DNA of 64,000 bases from Strigops habroptila (Eukaryota > Chordata > Aves > Psittaciformes > Psittacidae): assembly GCF_004027225.2 (NCBI RefSeq), contig NC_044278.2, positions 81,108,923 to 81,172,922 of the forward strand, in the 5' to 3' direction. Made by a program: the position numbers and the translations under genes. Shown in pieces: positions 51,101 through 64,000 of the stretch. Within the stretch, counting starts at the first letter, position 1, and each line of letters opens with the position of its first letter. Below the pieces are notes generated by a model. The model worked only from the letters and a program-made list of their open reading frames with translations, did no database searches and was not told where the DNA came from.

Positions 51101-52765
51101 ACCTATTATGCAGGCGTGTGACAAGTTATGTGCTGTAAATTACTTGGATTATTCTTTGTGTCAAATACGGAGTTTGCCAATGCTGCTCTTTAATTCATGA
51201 TTGAATGCTTATATGACACTTGGATTTCATGGCCTTTGTATTTAACTAATGAGAAAAAACCTAGACTCTGAATTTCAGAGCCAGAAGTATTTCCTTAATA
51301 ATATCAGGAAATATTTCCACAATAGGGTTGTCGAATTGCCTGGTGATTAAAAGCGTCATTATGAAAAACACATGGTAATCTTTTGTGCTGGGATCTGTGA
51401 AATTTCAAATTGCAGTTTAATATTGTTAATGAAAACACTTCTATGCCAGACTAAAATGAAATCTCAGACTTTGGAGTCATAACCCATGCTTGGATACTAT
51501 TACGGCATTTGTTTGCTGACGGTGCTGATATTCTATTCTGTATGGTTGCTGAATGATTATGTAGCAGAGCTTTTTTTTTTTCCTACGACATATTTATTTT
51601 CTTCTTAAATATTAGTATCTTTCTTGATAAGAAGGTCATTGTCTAACAGTAGCAAAGATAGGCATGTGCTGTGGTTATGCCAGGCACTTGTCTCCTGGTT
51701 CTCTGAAGCATGCTTCTGATAGCCTGCAAAAAGGAATGCATGCATCACTGATCATGAAATTGCAGCAAATGCAAAATACTGATATGAGATCTTTACATAT
51801 TTAGAACTACATTGTTCTCTAATAATTGTAGAACCTAATCAGTACTTACAGTGTTTTTAAGGGATTTGCTGCTCTGCTGCCTTGATACTATGGCTTCTCT
51901 AGCTTATCAAGGCACGTAGGTAAAGTGAGGTTCAAGGTGCTGCAGGAGTAACAAGGTCTAGCATTGAAACCAAGCTGCCGTTTAAGAATCTAGTATGCAA
52001 GTATCAATTTCAACTGTGCTTAGTTTTGAGCTACAGGCATGAATTAAGAAAATGGAATAGTAATGGGAATGGGGGAATAGAATCAGATAAAACATGCATT
52101 ATTTCCTACAACATTTATCTTGTCTCCTTTGCTTTGTTACAGTTATGAATTACAGGTCTTGCACTGCTGCTTATTCCTCCACTTGATTGCACTGAACAGC
52201 AAAGCTGGTTCATGCCGCTTCGGTGGTTAAGAGGGTACATAATGTCTGCACAAACACAAACTTCCTGGACGCATTCTTCTGCTATCCATAATCTGGTACA
52301 CCACAATTACAGCCACCAGCTTCCGAAGGAGTGCGTATTTTAACCTAAGCTGTATCTGTTTTGTTGACCACACTTCGTTGACTCCTTCCACTCTTCCAAC
52401 AATTTCCATTTAAAGAAATGTAAATAGAAGTATTTCATTCACAAGCTTAGGGTTTAAGAGGTCCAGCAGTGAAACTCATGGTAAGGTGCTTGCACCAGAA
52501 CAAAGCTAGAGGAGATAAGGGGGACAGAAGGATTGTTACTGCAGGAAGAGACTAAATAGTCGGGGGGGGAGGGAGAATCTGCATCAGTGTGTTTAAAGGA
52601 TGATCTTTGCATTCTTCTTATGTCATTTCTACAGTCTTGAAGCTATGTTGTAAAACTTTACCAAAAAAACTAATCTTATTCCCTCTTTATAATCCTGTAT
52701 CAGTTCATTGTGTTTTTCAGTTGAGCTGCAAGGATTGTATCATCTCCAGTAAGGCAAGAGATGGC

Positions 52766-52786
52766 TTTTTTTTTTTTTTTTTTTTT
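52766..52786. repeat. Poly(T) run
   Basis: About 21 T residues in intron 1. Similar runs occur at about 61451-61469 and 62491-62508, and a poly(A) run at about 63062-63080. Confidence 0.85.
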
Positions 52787-55279
52787 AAAAGTTTTATTTT
52801 AATGTTACGTCTGTTCCCTTGTAATGTTCAGAGTGCCTTAAGCAATGTGCATATGAAATGGGTGCCAAACTTCCACATGTTCTCTTTTAAACTTTAGCAC
52901 TGAAATTGTGTGTAGTTATGTACAAATAAGTGCTTTAGGATCTAACTTGGCGACTGTAACACATTTTACAGAATGGTAAAACCAGAAGGATTTCAGCCCC
53001 CAATTGCACTTCCATTTATCAAAAGTGATAAAACCTTAGTTGAAACACATTGTGAACTTGTGCACCTCACGCTCTGCATCCACTTTTGAGAAACTACATG
53101 TATTTCGTATTCCACTACTCAACTGCTTGCATTTATCATTAGTTCAATAAACAGTTTCATAGTTAAAACGGTTTCACTTAGATTGGAAAATGTTCTTTCC
53201 CGACTTCCCCCTTCTCCCACCTTGCTTTTGAGCACCCTCCTAAAGCAGAGCTCTAAGTCCTCTCCTGCTGCAGCATCCTGGTGCCACCGCTCCTGTAAGA
53301 TGTGTCCTGTCCACCCCATATGTCCATGTCTAGAGCTGGATGTGCAAGGCCTGGGCTCATGAGGCGCTTCTCATGCTGTATGAAAAGAGGCGTCTGAGGC
53401 TGTTGCTCGCAGGGGTGAGCTGTGGCTGGGTATGTGCTTGTGTAGCTGCTTTCAAAAAGGGAAGCTTTGAAGTGCTTCAAAGAACCCAGCGGCATGTGTA
53501 CCTTTTGATAAGAAGGATGTTAGGTACAAATATGAGAATATACTGAAATATTAAGATAAGCAAATTTTGTGGTTGTGAACAATGATTCCTAGGGGAGAGC
53601 TGATGGTGACCAAAGTGTACCTAAGCAAAACGTACTTTCACTCAGTTCATAATGGCTGAATAAACAAACAACCTTGATGAAAAAGAAAGTGGACTTGAAG
53701 CACGGTATTGACTGTTGGTGTTACTGCCCTGTACTTGAAGAGACAAGTTACGGGTAAAGCTAAGGTCTTCATGCTACTGAATTTTTCTGAGCATCAGATC
53801 GTATGTGTCTGGGTTTAGTTCTATGCATTTTACTGCCAATAACAAAAAATGGGACTACCCATATCTTTTTAAGTTGGTAACCTTTCTAAAAATGTTTTTA
53901 CTTATGTAGAGGATTTTGTTTCCTCTGGAAAAAATGAGGTTAGGGTTTTGGCAAAGGGGAGTTGTCTGTAATGTAACAGAACTTAGTTCATCTCATGCCA
54001 AACACCAGCACTTGATATCAATAATCTTTGACTCAAATATTGCTCTTGGGTACATTTATCATTCCTATTGTTCCATAACACAGCGGGAAAAACAGTCTTT
54101 AACAATTGCTAGCAGAGAAGATCTGCACGCAGTGGGAGCTGAAACTGTTCTTGCAGTTGTGTAACAATACTCCAAAATGTTGGCAGCACTTTGAACCTGG
54201 AAGGGGATTTTTGTTGGTGAATGCTAGCAGTGGTTTTGGGCTGGTGTGCATCTTTCTTCTCACTCTCTGTGTGGTATTGAGTTACACTGCACATGCAAAA
54301 TGTGAGCCTTAAAGGATGTGCTTTTTCTCCTCCCTGCCCCAGAGGCAGTAACATGTAGGGAACATCTGACTGGTAAATTGTGAGAGTATGAATTTGAATT
54401 TCTCTGTTGAGTGACTGGCAGTATAAACCTGGGTGATATATTTGTACTGTGTAGTCAGATCAGGCTTTTCTAGTGTTCAGTGGTGCTAGTCTCCACTTTG
54501 GAGCATGTGTATGTTTTAAGGAAAAAAACATACAGGATATTTCCTTTCAGTTTCTTCCTAGTAAGAGTGACTATTTTCTTCCCTCCTGTACCCCTCTCCC
54601 CATCATTTTAACCACAAATTATGCTGAGAACAGCAACATCACTTCCTAAGACAAATAGTTTTAGTTAGACTTCAGGTGAAGATCCTTCTTATTTTAAAGG
54701 ATGAAGATGATCATTTGTGAAACTAAGATATTTCTGAGGAAAGCACAGCATGATGTCTCCCCTGTTCCAAATTCAGGTAACCTAGTTCTTTACATTTGGG
54801 AAAGCACATCAAAGTTCTTTTAGGCTTAGGTATGTTGTTGTCTTGATGCTGTATGAAAGTGGAAGATAATGAGACTTTCGTACCTTTAGAAAGATACAAA
54901 AGTGCACTTCCCTTATTTCTGCCTCTGTGCATTACTTTGTCTTCCCAGTCTTCCAGGGAGGAGACCTGCTGGGTGGCATTCGTCTTGCTGGCTGTTCATG
55001 GTTGGGTGCCTGGAATCCTCAGACCTAGTACACTGATTCAACTTCTCCTTTGAGTATACATTTCCACTAAACCCAAGCTCTCATCTATTCCACTGAAGCA
55101 CTGGTGTGGAAAGTCTTCAGACCAGCCCTGAGACTTAGAGGTGCAGGTTGGAGCATGAGGTGCATTCCAGCTCTTGTTCGGATCTGTCTATTTTGCAGCA
55201 AAAAGACACAGGTAAAAGTGCTCAAGTGCCGGCAGCTCCACAGTAGCTGTGCTATAGCTGTGCTGTACTCAGAGTAGTA

Positions 55280-55400
55280 ATCATAGAATTATAGAATGAT
55301 TTGGGTTGTAATGGACCTTAAATATCATCTAGTTCCAACCCTGCTGCCATGGGCAGGGACACCTTCCCCTAGACCAGGTTGCTCAAAGCCCCATCCAGCC
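55280..55400 (-). mobile_element. CR1 LINE 3' end, minus arm of an inverted pair
   Basis: ATCATAGAATTATAGAATG, ATCATCTAGTTCCAACCC, GCCATGGGCAGGGACACC and AGACCAGGTTGCTCAAAGCC: the last 120 bp or so of CR1 on the minus strand. It abuts a plus-strand copy with almost no spacer. Confidence 0.92.
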
Positions 55401-55745
55401 TCGGAAGTCCCTACAGCAGCATTCCAGTACCTAAAGGTGCCTACAAGAAATATGGAGAGGGACTTTTTACAAGGGCGTGTAGTGATAGGACAAGGGGGAA
55501 TGGCTTTAAACTGGAAGATGATAGATTTAGTTTAGCTATTAGGAAGAAATTCTTCACTACAAGGGTGGTGAGACACTGGCACAGGTTGCCCAGAGAAGTT
55601 GTGGCTGCCACATCTCTGGCAGTGTTCAAGGCCAGTCTGGATGGGGCTTTGAGCAGCCTGGTGTAGCGGAAGGTGTTCCGGCCCATGGCAGGGGATTTGG
55701 AACTAGGTGCCCTTCAACGTCCCTTCCCAAACCATTCTATGATTC
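55401..55745 (+). mobile_element. CR1 LINE 3' fragment, plus arm of an inverted pair
   Basis: Sense CR1 running from AGCATTCCAGTACCTAAAGG-like sequence and GAGGGACTTTTTACAAGGGC through AGGAAGAAATTCTTCACTAC and GGCAGTGTTCAAGGCCAGTC to CATTCTATGATTC. It includes the same 3' segment as its neighbour in opposite orientation, so the pair can fold back. A 95-codon frame inside is an ORF2 remnant. Confidence 0.93.
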
Positions 55746-58700
55746 AAAGATATACACTCTGACTTCTGACTGATCATTGAGGTACTTAAATTTTTTAAAT
55801 GTCCCTTCCACTGAGATTTTGAGCTTCTTTGGCAATACAGTTTGGTTCACAGGGGCAGGAGTCAGGATTAGACAAGGATTTCTTTATTAGGAATTGATCC
55901 ATAGTAAAACTTCTCATGCAATATATGCATAAGCTTTCTAATGTGATCTCTGAAGTGTTTCAAGCATATATTTCAAGTTAGTAATTTATTCTAGAAATTA
56001 TGTCTCTTCCCCTAGAGTGTTCACATGCTTTCCTTTGGTTATTGGGGTCATTTCAAAGTATTTTAAAAGGATCCGCTGGATGGTGACATATTGCTCTGAC
56101 TTTGTGGTTCTAAATACTAGGATTTGGGTAAGTTGTTAGCCTTGAGTTTTATGCCCGAGAATAAATGCTCCCCCACAAGAATAAACTTGCCTGGTGTCCG
56201 TCCATTTGAAAACACTTTGTTCTGGGTGCATTCAGCTAGTTTGCATTTTGTAATGGGAGCAACTGTGTTAAATACTTTTATCAACGTGTCTACTTGGTGC
56301 TCAAGACCTCTTCTGTTTACATTGATGGTTTTGGAGAGACTACCAGACTGACTCACTGATGTAGCAATAATATTTTATAATACTGCAAGATAGTTGTACC
56401 CTTGACACATTAGCATTTTCAAGAACAAAGTCTAGGTAGGGAGTTACATGGTGCCTGCCAGGTAGTGTCTGCCTATGTATCAGAAGCAGCAATGCTGGTG
56501 TTCTAGCAGAGCTACAGTTTGGGAAAAAATTATGACATGTTTTGAAATATTTCATGGCATGATAGTTGGCATTTGTGACTAAAAGGGATTTTCTGTCATA
56601 GAAGGTATGGTTGACTGGGTATATTTTAGTCTGTTTTATTGGTCTGTGTAAGGAGGAGTTGTAAAGATCACCTTCTGCCTCCTTAGCATTGGAATGGGCT
56701 CTCAGTAAAGAATAGATAGTACCACTGCTTATGCAACATTCCCTAAGGAACTGCAAAAATTCTAGCTGCTGCTCTTCTGCTTTCTGTCACTGAGAACAAA
56801 ATCTCTTGCTAATTTTTGTAGGCTTCCTAAATTGTTTTTTGATACCTGCCATAATATTTAATGCCAGGCTGTCATGTGAAAGGTCTAAATCTGTAGAATA
56901 GTTAACCCCCAAAGCATTCCTCTTATTTAAAGCTAAAGTTAGTTCTTCACTGTTACCCAATTGTTTCTCTTTTGCAACTGAGTTCTCTCCACGGCTATAG
57001 TAATTTCTTGGATAATATCTTTCAGTTCATAGATCGGGGCAGGAGAAAAAAAAAAGTGGTGGAGGGGAAATGAAGTTGGTACAGGTGGTGTTGATTAAAT
57101 ACTGTGATAATGGCACTTACGGGCAAAGAATCTACTCATATAGTGTAGCTTGGTTTTATGTATCAACACCTTGTTTCCCAGATGATGACATTCATCAGGT
57201 TGCCATCAAGAGAGGTGTTCAGGTTGCCTTCACAATGCCATGCAACTTCAGCAAACTGGTTCTTTCCCACAGCTTACTTCATTGTCATCATTTGCAGGTG
57301 ACCCTCTCTGACCTCATCTGCATCATTTCTCCCCCACACTATTTTTCTGTAGTCAGAAGTCAAATGGCCAAAGATGATCTTTCCTACAAGCTGACTAAGC
57401 CTGAGTCCTTTGTACAATTTGAACCTAGATATAGGTGGGGGTTGTTGTTTTTTTTTTCTTTTTAATTATTTTCTTCTCCAGGTTTAGATAGGAAAACAGC
57501 TTTCCTTACTCTAGTAGTTCAGACAGAATCAGTTGGAAGAGGTGTTACGTGCAATTGGCAAGGGCTTATCTTTCACAGAACCTGTTAGTCTCAGTGTTTG
57601 GTTTCTTTTTTCAGATCTGGTACACTTTGCCTAAAGTAAGAAGAAAAACCTCACAAACCACCCAACCCAGAAGTGCTGAATTAATAGAATTAAGGCTCTT
57701 TGTACGTCTTCCTCGAGCGGGGGGTACTAAATTGGAGAAATTGACTTTGGGCTGCAAAAATGGCTTCTTCTTAGGCACAACATCATCATAATTATTAACT
57801 GAATTGAAAAGTTGACCCTTCCTGCAAAATCGTAGGATGGTAGAAGGGTAAAGGAGGATTTACTTGTACAACTGACAACTTTGTAGACAGATTTTTATTT
57901 TTCTTCTCCAACTTGCAAGCTAATTACTTGTATAGTAGGCTGTGCTGTTTCCTGAAAGTGAATATGCTTTCATAGAAAACTGTCAATTCAAGGCACAGTT
58001 TTGGTGAAGCTGGCCTGCTAATTAGGATCTGTCATAAAGAACCTTTGGTAGACTCCTTACTGATTAAGAAAAAAGAAATATATTGTTGCCCAAAGTTAAC
58101 CATTTGGACATAGCAGGACCATCTTCCACACAAAGGGAAGCCCGTATCTCTGATTTTAAAATACGTTTACTTGGTTTCTGTGAGCAAGGGTCATCAAAAA
58201 AACATTGATTAATGTCTAAAACTTGAGCAAGGATTTTTGGAAGCTAGAGACTCCCTGTTCTAAGGGAAGGGCTGGAAGGCCTTTCTGCAGCTCCCAGAGC
58301 TGTCAAAGCGCTATAAATTGTTCAGTAAATGCACATGAGCTGGTCCTGTTTTGACTTGCTGGAGCTTTGTGGTGGGACTCCCTGAGGGATCCCAGGCTTG
58401 CTAGATACAAATCAGCTCAATCCTCCTTATAGTTTATCCTGCTATCCATAGACTCTAATTGGAAAGGATCTGGAGCTGGTAGCAGGGAGACTGCTCGCTC
58501 TGAAATTAATGCCTCTGTTCAGGCTTATTCATTAAGAAGGAAATTAGTACTTAATAACCACATGACAGCGTGGTGGAGGTGGTGGGGCAGAAAGCTGTTA
58601 CGCTTACTGTGGTGTGTAGATATGTGACCTTCTTAGAGTGTGCTTCTTACCAGAGGCTGAAGTGGAAGCCTTTGATAAGCATCTCCTGGGTAATGCTGAA

Positions 58701-61700
58701 TGCGGTAGGAAACATTCTGCCTTCCCAGATGTTTATGCTTTGGATGACAACAAGTAATGCCATCGGTCAATAAGCAGCTCAGATAGCAGTTGGTCATTTA
58801 GCCATAGTGGAGGGTTAAAGAACATTTTGGATAATAGTGCAGTATAGAGGGAAGATGTGAAGGCTTTTCTCTCTCTTTTTAATTAATGCAAATTATTGTC
58901 TTTCTTGGGGAAGGTGGTTAAATTCTGGATAAATTCTGGATAGATGCCAAAATTGAAGTACATAAGTTCTCATAATTAAGTAGTTGGATATTAGGAAATA
59001 CCCCTGTTGCTTAATCCATTTTTTTTAATGCTATAACTGAGGAGTTTATGAAGGATTTGAATTAGGAGGAGTAAGTTTCTTAAAAGTAGGAATTAATTTT
59101 TGACTTGGGCAATGCAGCCAAGAGAAAGGTAATAGGAAATAATTAGGAAGAAAATGGTAAGTAAATAACCGAGATGAAGTCAAAAAAAGTTTTAATCTAT
59201 ATAATATCGTTTGAAATAACAGATTGGGTTCAGTAAACTTGGTTCTGATGTGGTGCTCATTAAAAATTAATCTTTTGAATGACTTAAGTGGAAGCCAGAC
59301 TGAGGTTCTGTTCTTATTGTTTAATATTTAAATAAACTAGAAAATGGAAGGCAACTGAAGAAGATAAGCTGTGTTTACTCATCTTCAAAGGGACTTTTGC
59401 CTAGTTTGGGATACTTAGTAACCCTCTGGTTGGTATATGGAGAAATAATAAAAAATTGAGCTCTGTGTTAGTGGATTCTCACTCTGTTGCTGTTTCACAG
59501 CCTTGAGTTTATTCACCCATAGACACTACATATGGACTTAACAAAGATGTTCAAACTGCCATTATAGTTGGTGAAGTGTAGTAAATTCAGTCTGTGGAGT
59601 CTGGAGTGCTAGTGCCTGACCAGATGTCAGTGAGATGGGCACTCTGTGATCTAACTGTGTTTCTGCTGTCTGCTATGGGAATTCAAATTCTTCAATCAGA
59701 CTAATTTCTGGGGGGAAAAACTGAAAGCTCTTTGGGGATGGGACAGGGCAGGATGGGATTCAACTACAGGTTGAAGTTCCATCTCTTACATCAAATGGCA
59801 ACTGTACCTTATTCATGTGTAGTAATAAAATTCCTCTCCATCTTTTATTTACCACTCACTAAATTATTAATCCAGTTTGTTTACTCATAATAGAGTCTTG
59901 TCTAAAGCATGGGAAAGTTGTTTCGATTGACAGTTACAGAAATACTGTATGCAGTATGCATGAATTGCTCCAGCTCATTTTGTCAAAAATGATCAGCATA
60001 GGACCCAGACAAAGTATTTAACTATTACATAGCTATCTAGGATTTGAAGATCACTGACTAGCCAAACACAGTAGTTCTGTATCAGATTCTTATGTGCTAT
60101 TTGGAGTTCATCTTTGTGTTGAAAACAAGTATGCCAAAAAGTCAGCTTTACTAATTTTTTAATGTTGAACTTGATTGTAGCTTAAGTGGCTGTGGCATTG
60201 TCTTGCAGGATAGCAAAATCCTTGCTGTCTCTGCTAAGGTTTAAGAATTGTTTCTGTGCATGACAGTTAATGTAACACTCATTGAATTCAACCAGTTAAT
60301 CGTTTCAGTCCTAGGAAGACACAGAACAACTTGGTAGTATAACACCCTTGAAAATACTCTGTGGAAGGAGGTGAGGGATAGCTCTTACATACTTGGCAAA
60401 TGTGAAGGCTTTACATTGAAGCTGTGGACGTGCACTGTGAGACAAGATGACAGAGAAGTGTGAGGCTCGCTGGTGTCCTGCTGGGGATACAGCTCTATCT
60501 TGTTGCTTTTGCAAAGTCCAATGATTTTGGTATTCTTAAATAGCAGATGGTGTTGAATGACATCCAGCAAAGTGTAGATATCAACAGGTCAAGCTTAAAC
60601 ACACTGATTTAGGATAGCGTTGGTGATAATGAATAACATAGTCTTTGTGTGAATCGTTTGGCTTAATACCCTAGAGAGCTATGGCTAACCAATTAAATAC
60701 TGCAATGTGCGTGTGGCTATGAAGGAGTAGGAAGGAGGTATTGAACTTGTGAAGCAGTGATCTTTGCTGTGCCTGAAATGACAAACACTGTGTTAGTATT
60801 CATGTAAAACGGTAATACAGCTTCTCATTCAGTAATGGGAAGAGTCCAGATTGCTGCAGAACAAACACTTCTGCCAATTCATGAGCTACAGACTTTCTCG
60901 TTTTGATCCACTTCCTTCTGTTTAAAACAGACAAGAAAGAATCAAAAGATTCTGCTAGGCCTTCAGCATTTCCTGGAAAATGAATGTGAAATCGTCTGGT
61001 GAGATGAAGCAGAAATAAGAGGGAAGGGAAAACACTCAAGTGAGATGTACAGTTAGAATTTCTTTCATAGAAAGCAATTTATCAAGTTTTCTTTTCCAAA
61101 CAGTCTTCTAACTTCCCAGCTTATCCTGTGTTCTCAGCTAGTTGCTGGGCAAGAAACTGTGTGTTATGCCAGCTGCAGCTGATGTTTGCTGTGCATACAC
61201 TTACGTGTGTATTGGCCAACTAAGCAGAACAGATGCCTTTAGTACATGCTTGACAGCTCTCCTCTGTGTGGGTGCCTCTACTTTACACAGCCACTTGCTC
61301 ACTTTCACTTCTCCACTCCTCCCTTGCCCTTCCCCAAGAAAGGTCACTGTTAAGGTGGCAAGACAGTGGTCAAATTCGGTGGAAGACATGGGCCCTAGAT
61401 ACTTACATGAACAGGGAAGACAAGAAGGAACTGATGATGCAATTTCAAAACTTTTTTTTTTTTTTTTTAAAGGAGGAAATGAGGCTTACAGGGTGCCTGT
61501 AAATGGTCCTTGGTGTTTCACATGGGAGCTTGTGATGATTATTCCTTCCAGTCCCATGGCCTGGTTTGCAACTCTGCCAGCACACTATGATCCCTTACAA
61601 AGGCAGATGGGGCACCTGCAGATAAGCTGTGGAGATCCCAATAAGGTTTTCCACTTTCCTTTTTAAATAAGCAGCTGTTTCCTTCCAAGCATTCTCTCTT

Positions 61701-64000
61701 TTGCTATCTAGGAACTGGGGATGGGGAGCTCTATTTTCCCCTGAGAGAATTGAATACCTGAAGCGAGGAATGAAGTGCTGCACATGGGGTAGCTTCTAGC
61801 AAAGGAAGGCCACTGAACGTAGGTTCTCCCTATTTGTGCTTGAGGATGTAATTTCTTAGTGTTATCCTTCCGTTCCTCATGACTATAGGGATGGGACACA
61901 ATTGCTTGTGTGTGAGCAGCATTCTGTATATTCCTGGCTGTCTCAGAAAATTACCTCAGATGCTACCTGTCAGTAGCAGAGACGAACACCTTTGTGAGTG
62001 ACAGGGCATGTCTAAGATGAAAACTAAGTCAGGCAATGTGGAATTCCAGTCCAAGTTCTGTTTCCCAGCAATAATTTTATGCAAAAAGGAAAAAAATAAA
62101 CATTATTATGCTCTATTACACTGCACCTTTATCTTAATAGTTTTATTCTCTGAAATGATAAATGATAATGCTTTATAAACAGAAATTAGCCTTGCTCCCT
62201 GCCCTGGAATTTAATTGGAACCTGAGGGTGTATGAAAAATAAAGGTATCGAGTCCTGGTTGTTGTTACAAGTACTTGTTTACCAGAATGCAAGCAGTAGA
62301 AACAGTACTGTGAATGGTTATGTTGGCTATGCTTTCTGCAAAAGTTAAAATGTGCAGATGCAGCCTACTGTGTTGCCTGGTTTCTGAATCCCCAGAACAA
62401 CCTTTTGAGAAGATCTGAATCTCTTCCCAGCCCTACTGAGTTGGACTGAAGAACCATAGTTAGACAAATAACTTCCTTCCTAACAGCCTTTTTTTTTTTT
62501 TTTTTTTTGAGTTCCTCAAGATCCTGTTATTAGACAGGAGCTGTGGAGAATTTATTTTGGCTTTGCAAAAGCATTGGAGAAAGGATTTGTCTTGGCTTTT
62601 TGCAAGATGAGATGAGCAGGCTTTCATGCCATTCTGTTCTTTATTTATGAGACTGTTCCATAAAGTGGTAGCATATATAAATGGGCTGATGTCCTGTCTG
62701 TTGTTTGTCAGCCACCACAGATCAGGTTGTGTTCTTCATGCTACTTATGTACTATGTAATATAAATCAACTTTATTAGGGAATGAAGTATCTGAAATCTC
62801 ATTTTTTGAAGTGTGAAGAAACAGAACTTGGTGCCTAAAAATAAACTTGGACATAAATTGAGTCTGACTTCAGAAAATTGGAGCTTTAAATTATTTGTAC
62901 ATGATTTTCACCAAATCTTTAATTGTGCTTGCCAGCGCTTGTGTTTCCAGGCAGAATTCGCTGTAAAGCATCTGTATATCTTATCTGATCTTATCTCTCC
63001 AAGTTCCCCTTCAAGTTGCAATGTTTGCAGTTGCTTGATGCATAAAGACTCAGTACTGTATTAAAAAAAAAAAAAAAAAAGGTGTTTGGTGACTTTTCCC
63101 TGTTACTGAAATTTGATGGCGTCTTCCAAACCATATCGTATTCCTTGAATGTGTAGGAAAATGGTGCTACTATGAGCGACTTCAGGAAGATTAACAGAGA
63201 TACTGAGTGGACACTGTTGGTTCACGTTGTGTGAACTACTGTAGGTGCGCTAGAACCTGTCTGCTTTAGGAAATGTCAGCATGCAGTGGAATGTATGAGT
63301 GACACAGGTGAAATGCAGGGAAAGCTTTCTGTCATCTTCCTTTTGCAGCGGACTTTGTTACTTGCTTCAGGTTTTGGGAAAAAAGTTTCCCCTCCTCTCT
63401 GGAAGAACAGAGAGGGAAAAATGTGCAGATTTAACTTACCCATTATAGGCTACAAGACGTAATAAAGGTCTAATGAAGACTTGGCTTTCTGGGTTGTTTT
63501 TTTTTTAAGTCAGATGGAAGTAGAGAAGCTTTTCAACTTAGACTATAAAACCCCTCCGGAAGTTTTTTCACTGTCACATTATAGCAATTTTTTTTGTTTT
63601 GTTTAAATCATAAACTAATAGGAGAGTCCAGCTTTTGAGCAAACCAGTTTCTGTTCGCTCCTTCCCTCCACTGCTAGCAAGTAAAATGAAGAACGTTTCC
63701 TCTCTAGCTTCCTAATCAAACATGTAGGACAGAAGGACCAAGAGAAAAAAAAACACATAATCCTTTCAAGGAACAAATAGGCTACTTCAGCTGCTACGGG
63801 TTAGGTGAGAAAAAGTAACCAAATAAAAGCAGAAAACAAACCTACCCTCTCTTCCCTCTGGAAAAAAAAACCAAAATCCTTTTTACCTCATAGCTAAACT
63901 GCTGTTGTTTAAACATTCTGATACAGAAAAAGCTTTAACACGTGGTTTTTTTCTATCGCATGGTCTTTGCAATTACTTTGCAGAAATCTTACCGCATGTA
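55746..64000. other. Intron 1 segment to end of window
   Basis: AT-rich intronic DNA with poly(T)/poly(A) runs. No exon of TBC1D4 or other gene recognised. The 174-codon frame at 61142-61666 crosses a poly(T) run (Phe-Phe-Phe tract) and has no domain. Confidence 0.5.

Larger units (their letters stand above)
44581..55277. other. Intron 1 segment, no gene recognised
   Basis: AT-rich intron with simple repeats only. A 114-codon minus-strand frame at 49748-50092 and a 152-codon plus-strand frame at 47349-47807 carry no motif I know. Confidence 0.5.
21917..64000 (+). other. TBC1D4: TBC1D4 intron 1, 5' part (continues past window)
   Basis: Over 42 kb with no second TBC1D4 coding exon found. Apart from the CpG-island edge, the sequence is AT-rich, with CR1 fragments near 26.0, 44.5 and 55.3 kb, homopolymers and microsatellites. 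A very long first intron is also known for mammalian TBC1D4. The longest frames inside (152 codons at 47349 and 131 codons at 57070, + strand) have no recognisable domain and are of chance length for this much DNA. Confidence 0.85.

Noticed and set aside
57070-57465. 131-codon frame in TBC1D4 intron 1
   Set aside because: No recognisable domain; its end runs into a Phe tract from poly(T). Length is consistent with chance.
61142-61666. 174-codon frame near the window end
   Set aside because: It reads through a 19-base poly(T) run and has no family features; likely accidental.
1-64000. CRISPR arrays, bacterial operons or prokaryotic mobile elements
   Set aside because: Everything points to vertebrate nuclear DNA: spliced genes, CR1 LINEs, CpG islands and low coding density.

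Overview
The window is vertebrate nuclear DNA, almost certainly from a bird. It carries at least ten 5'-truncated CR1 LINE copies. Several keep the CR1-type 3' end, a short repeated octamer of the ATTCTATG kind with no poly(A) tail. The two genes are small-exon, large-intron genes whose proteins resemble human COMMD6 and TBC1D4. These lie next to each other in the same relative orientation on human 13q22 (from memory). I cannot name the species.

Layout. 1-3.3 kb: CR1 copies and AT-rich DNA with no exon I can recognise. 3.33-3.86 kb: CpG-rich promoter with two CCAAT boxes and an ETS site. 3,536-9,634: COMMD6 on the + strand. Seven coding exons can be joined with GT-AG borders and matching phases into 205 codons; a poly(A) signal follows at 9,704. 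9.7-20.8 kb: intergenic, with one larger and one small CR1. About 20.8-22.35 kb: a strong CpG island holding the first coding exon of TBC1D4 (AS160) at 21,428-21,916, + strand. 21,917-64,000: the 5' part of TBC1D4 intron 1, over 42 kb, AT-rich, with scattered CR1 fragments and simple repeats. No second TBC1D4 exon was found.

Roles. COMMD6 is a COMM-domain protein of the COMMD ring within the Commander endosomal recycling assembly and has also been linked to NF-kB control. TBC1D4 is a Rab GTPase-activating protein downstream of Akt that restrains GLUT4 vesicle delivery. Adjacency is conserved synteny, not a shared pathway.

The points most worth checking are: a full-length COMMD6 with an N-terminal helical region missing from the short human form; a probable non-canonical GC donor at TBC1D4 exon 1; a possible alternative terminal exon in COMMD6 intron 5; an exon-like antisense segment in TBC1D4 intron 1; and a back-to-back inverted CR1 pair. 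I found no convincing new biological system. Exon calls come from reading and from remembered family features, not from any alignment.
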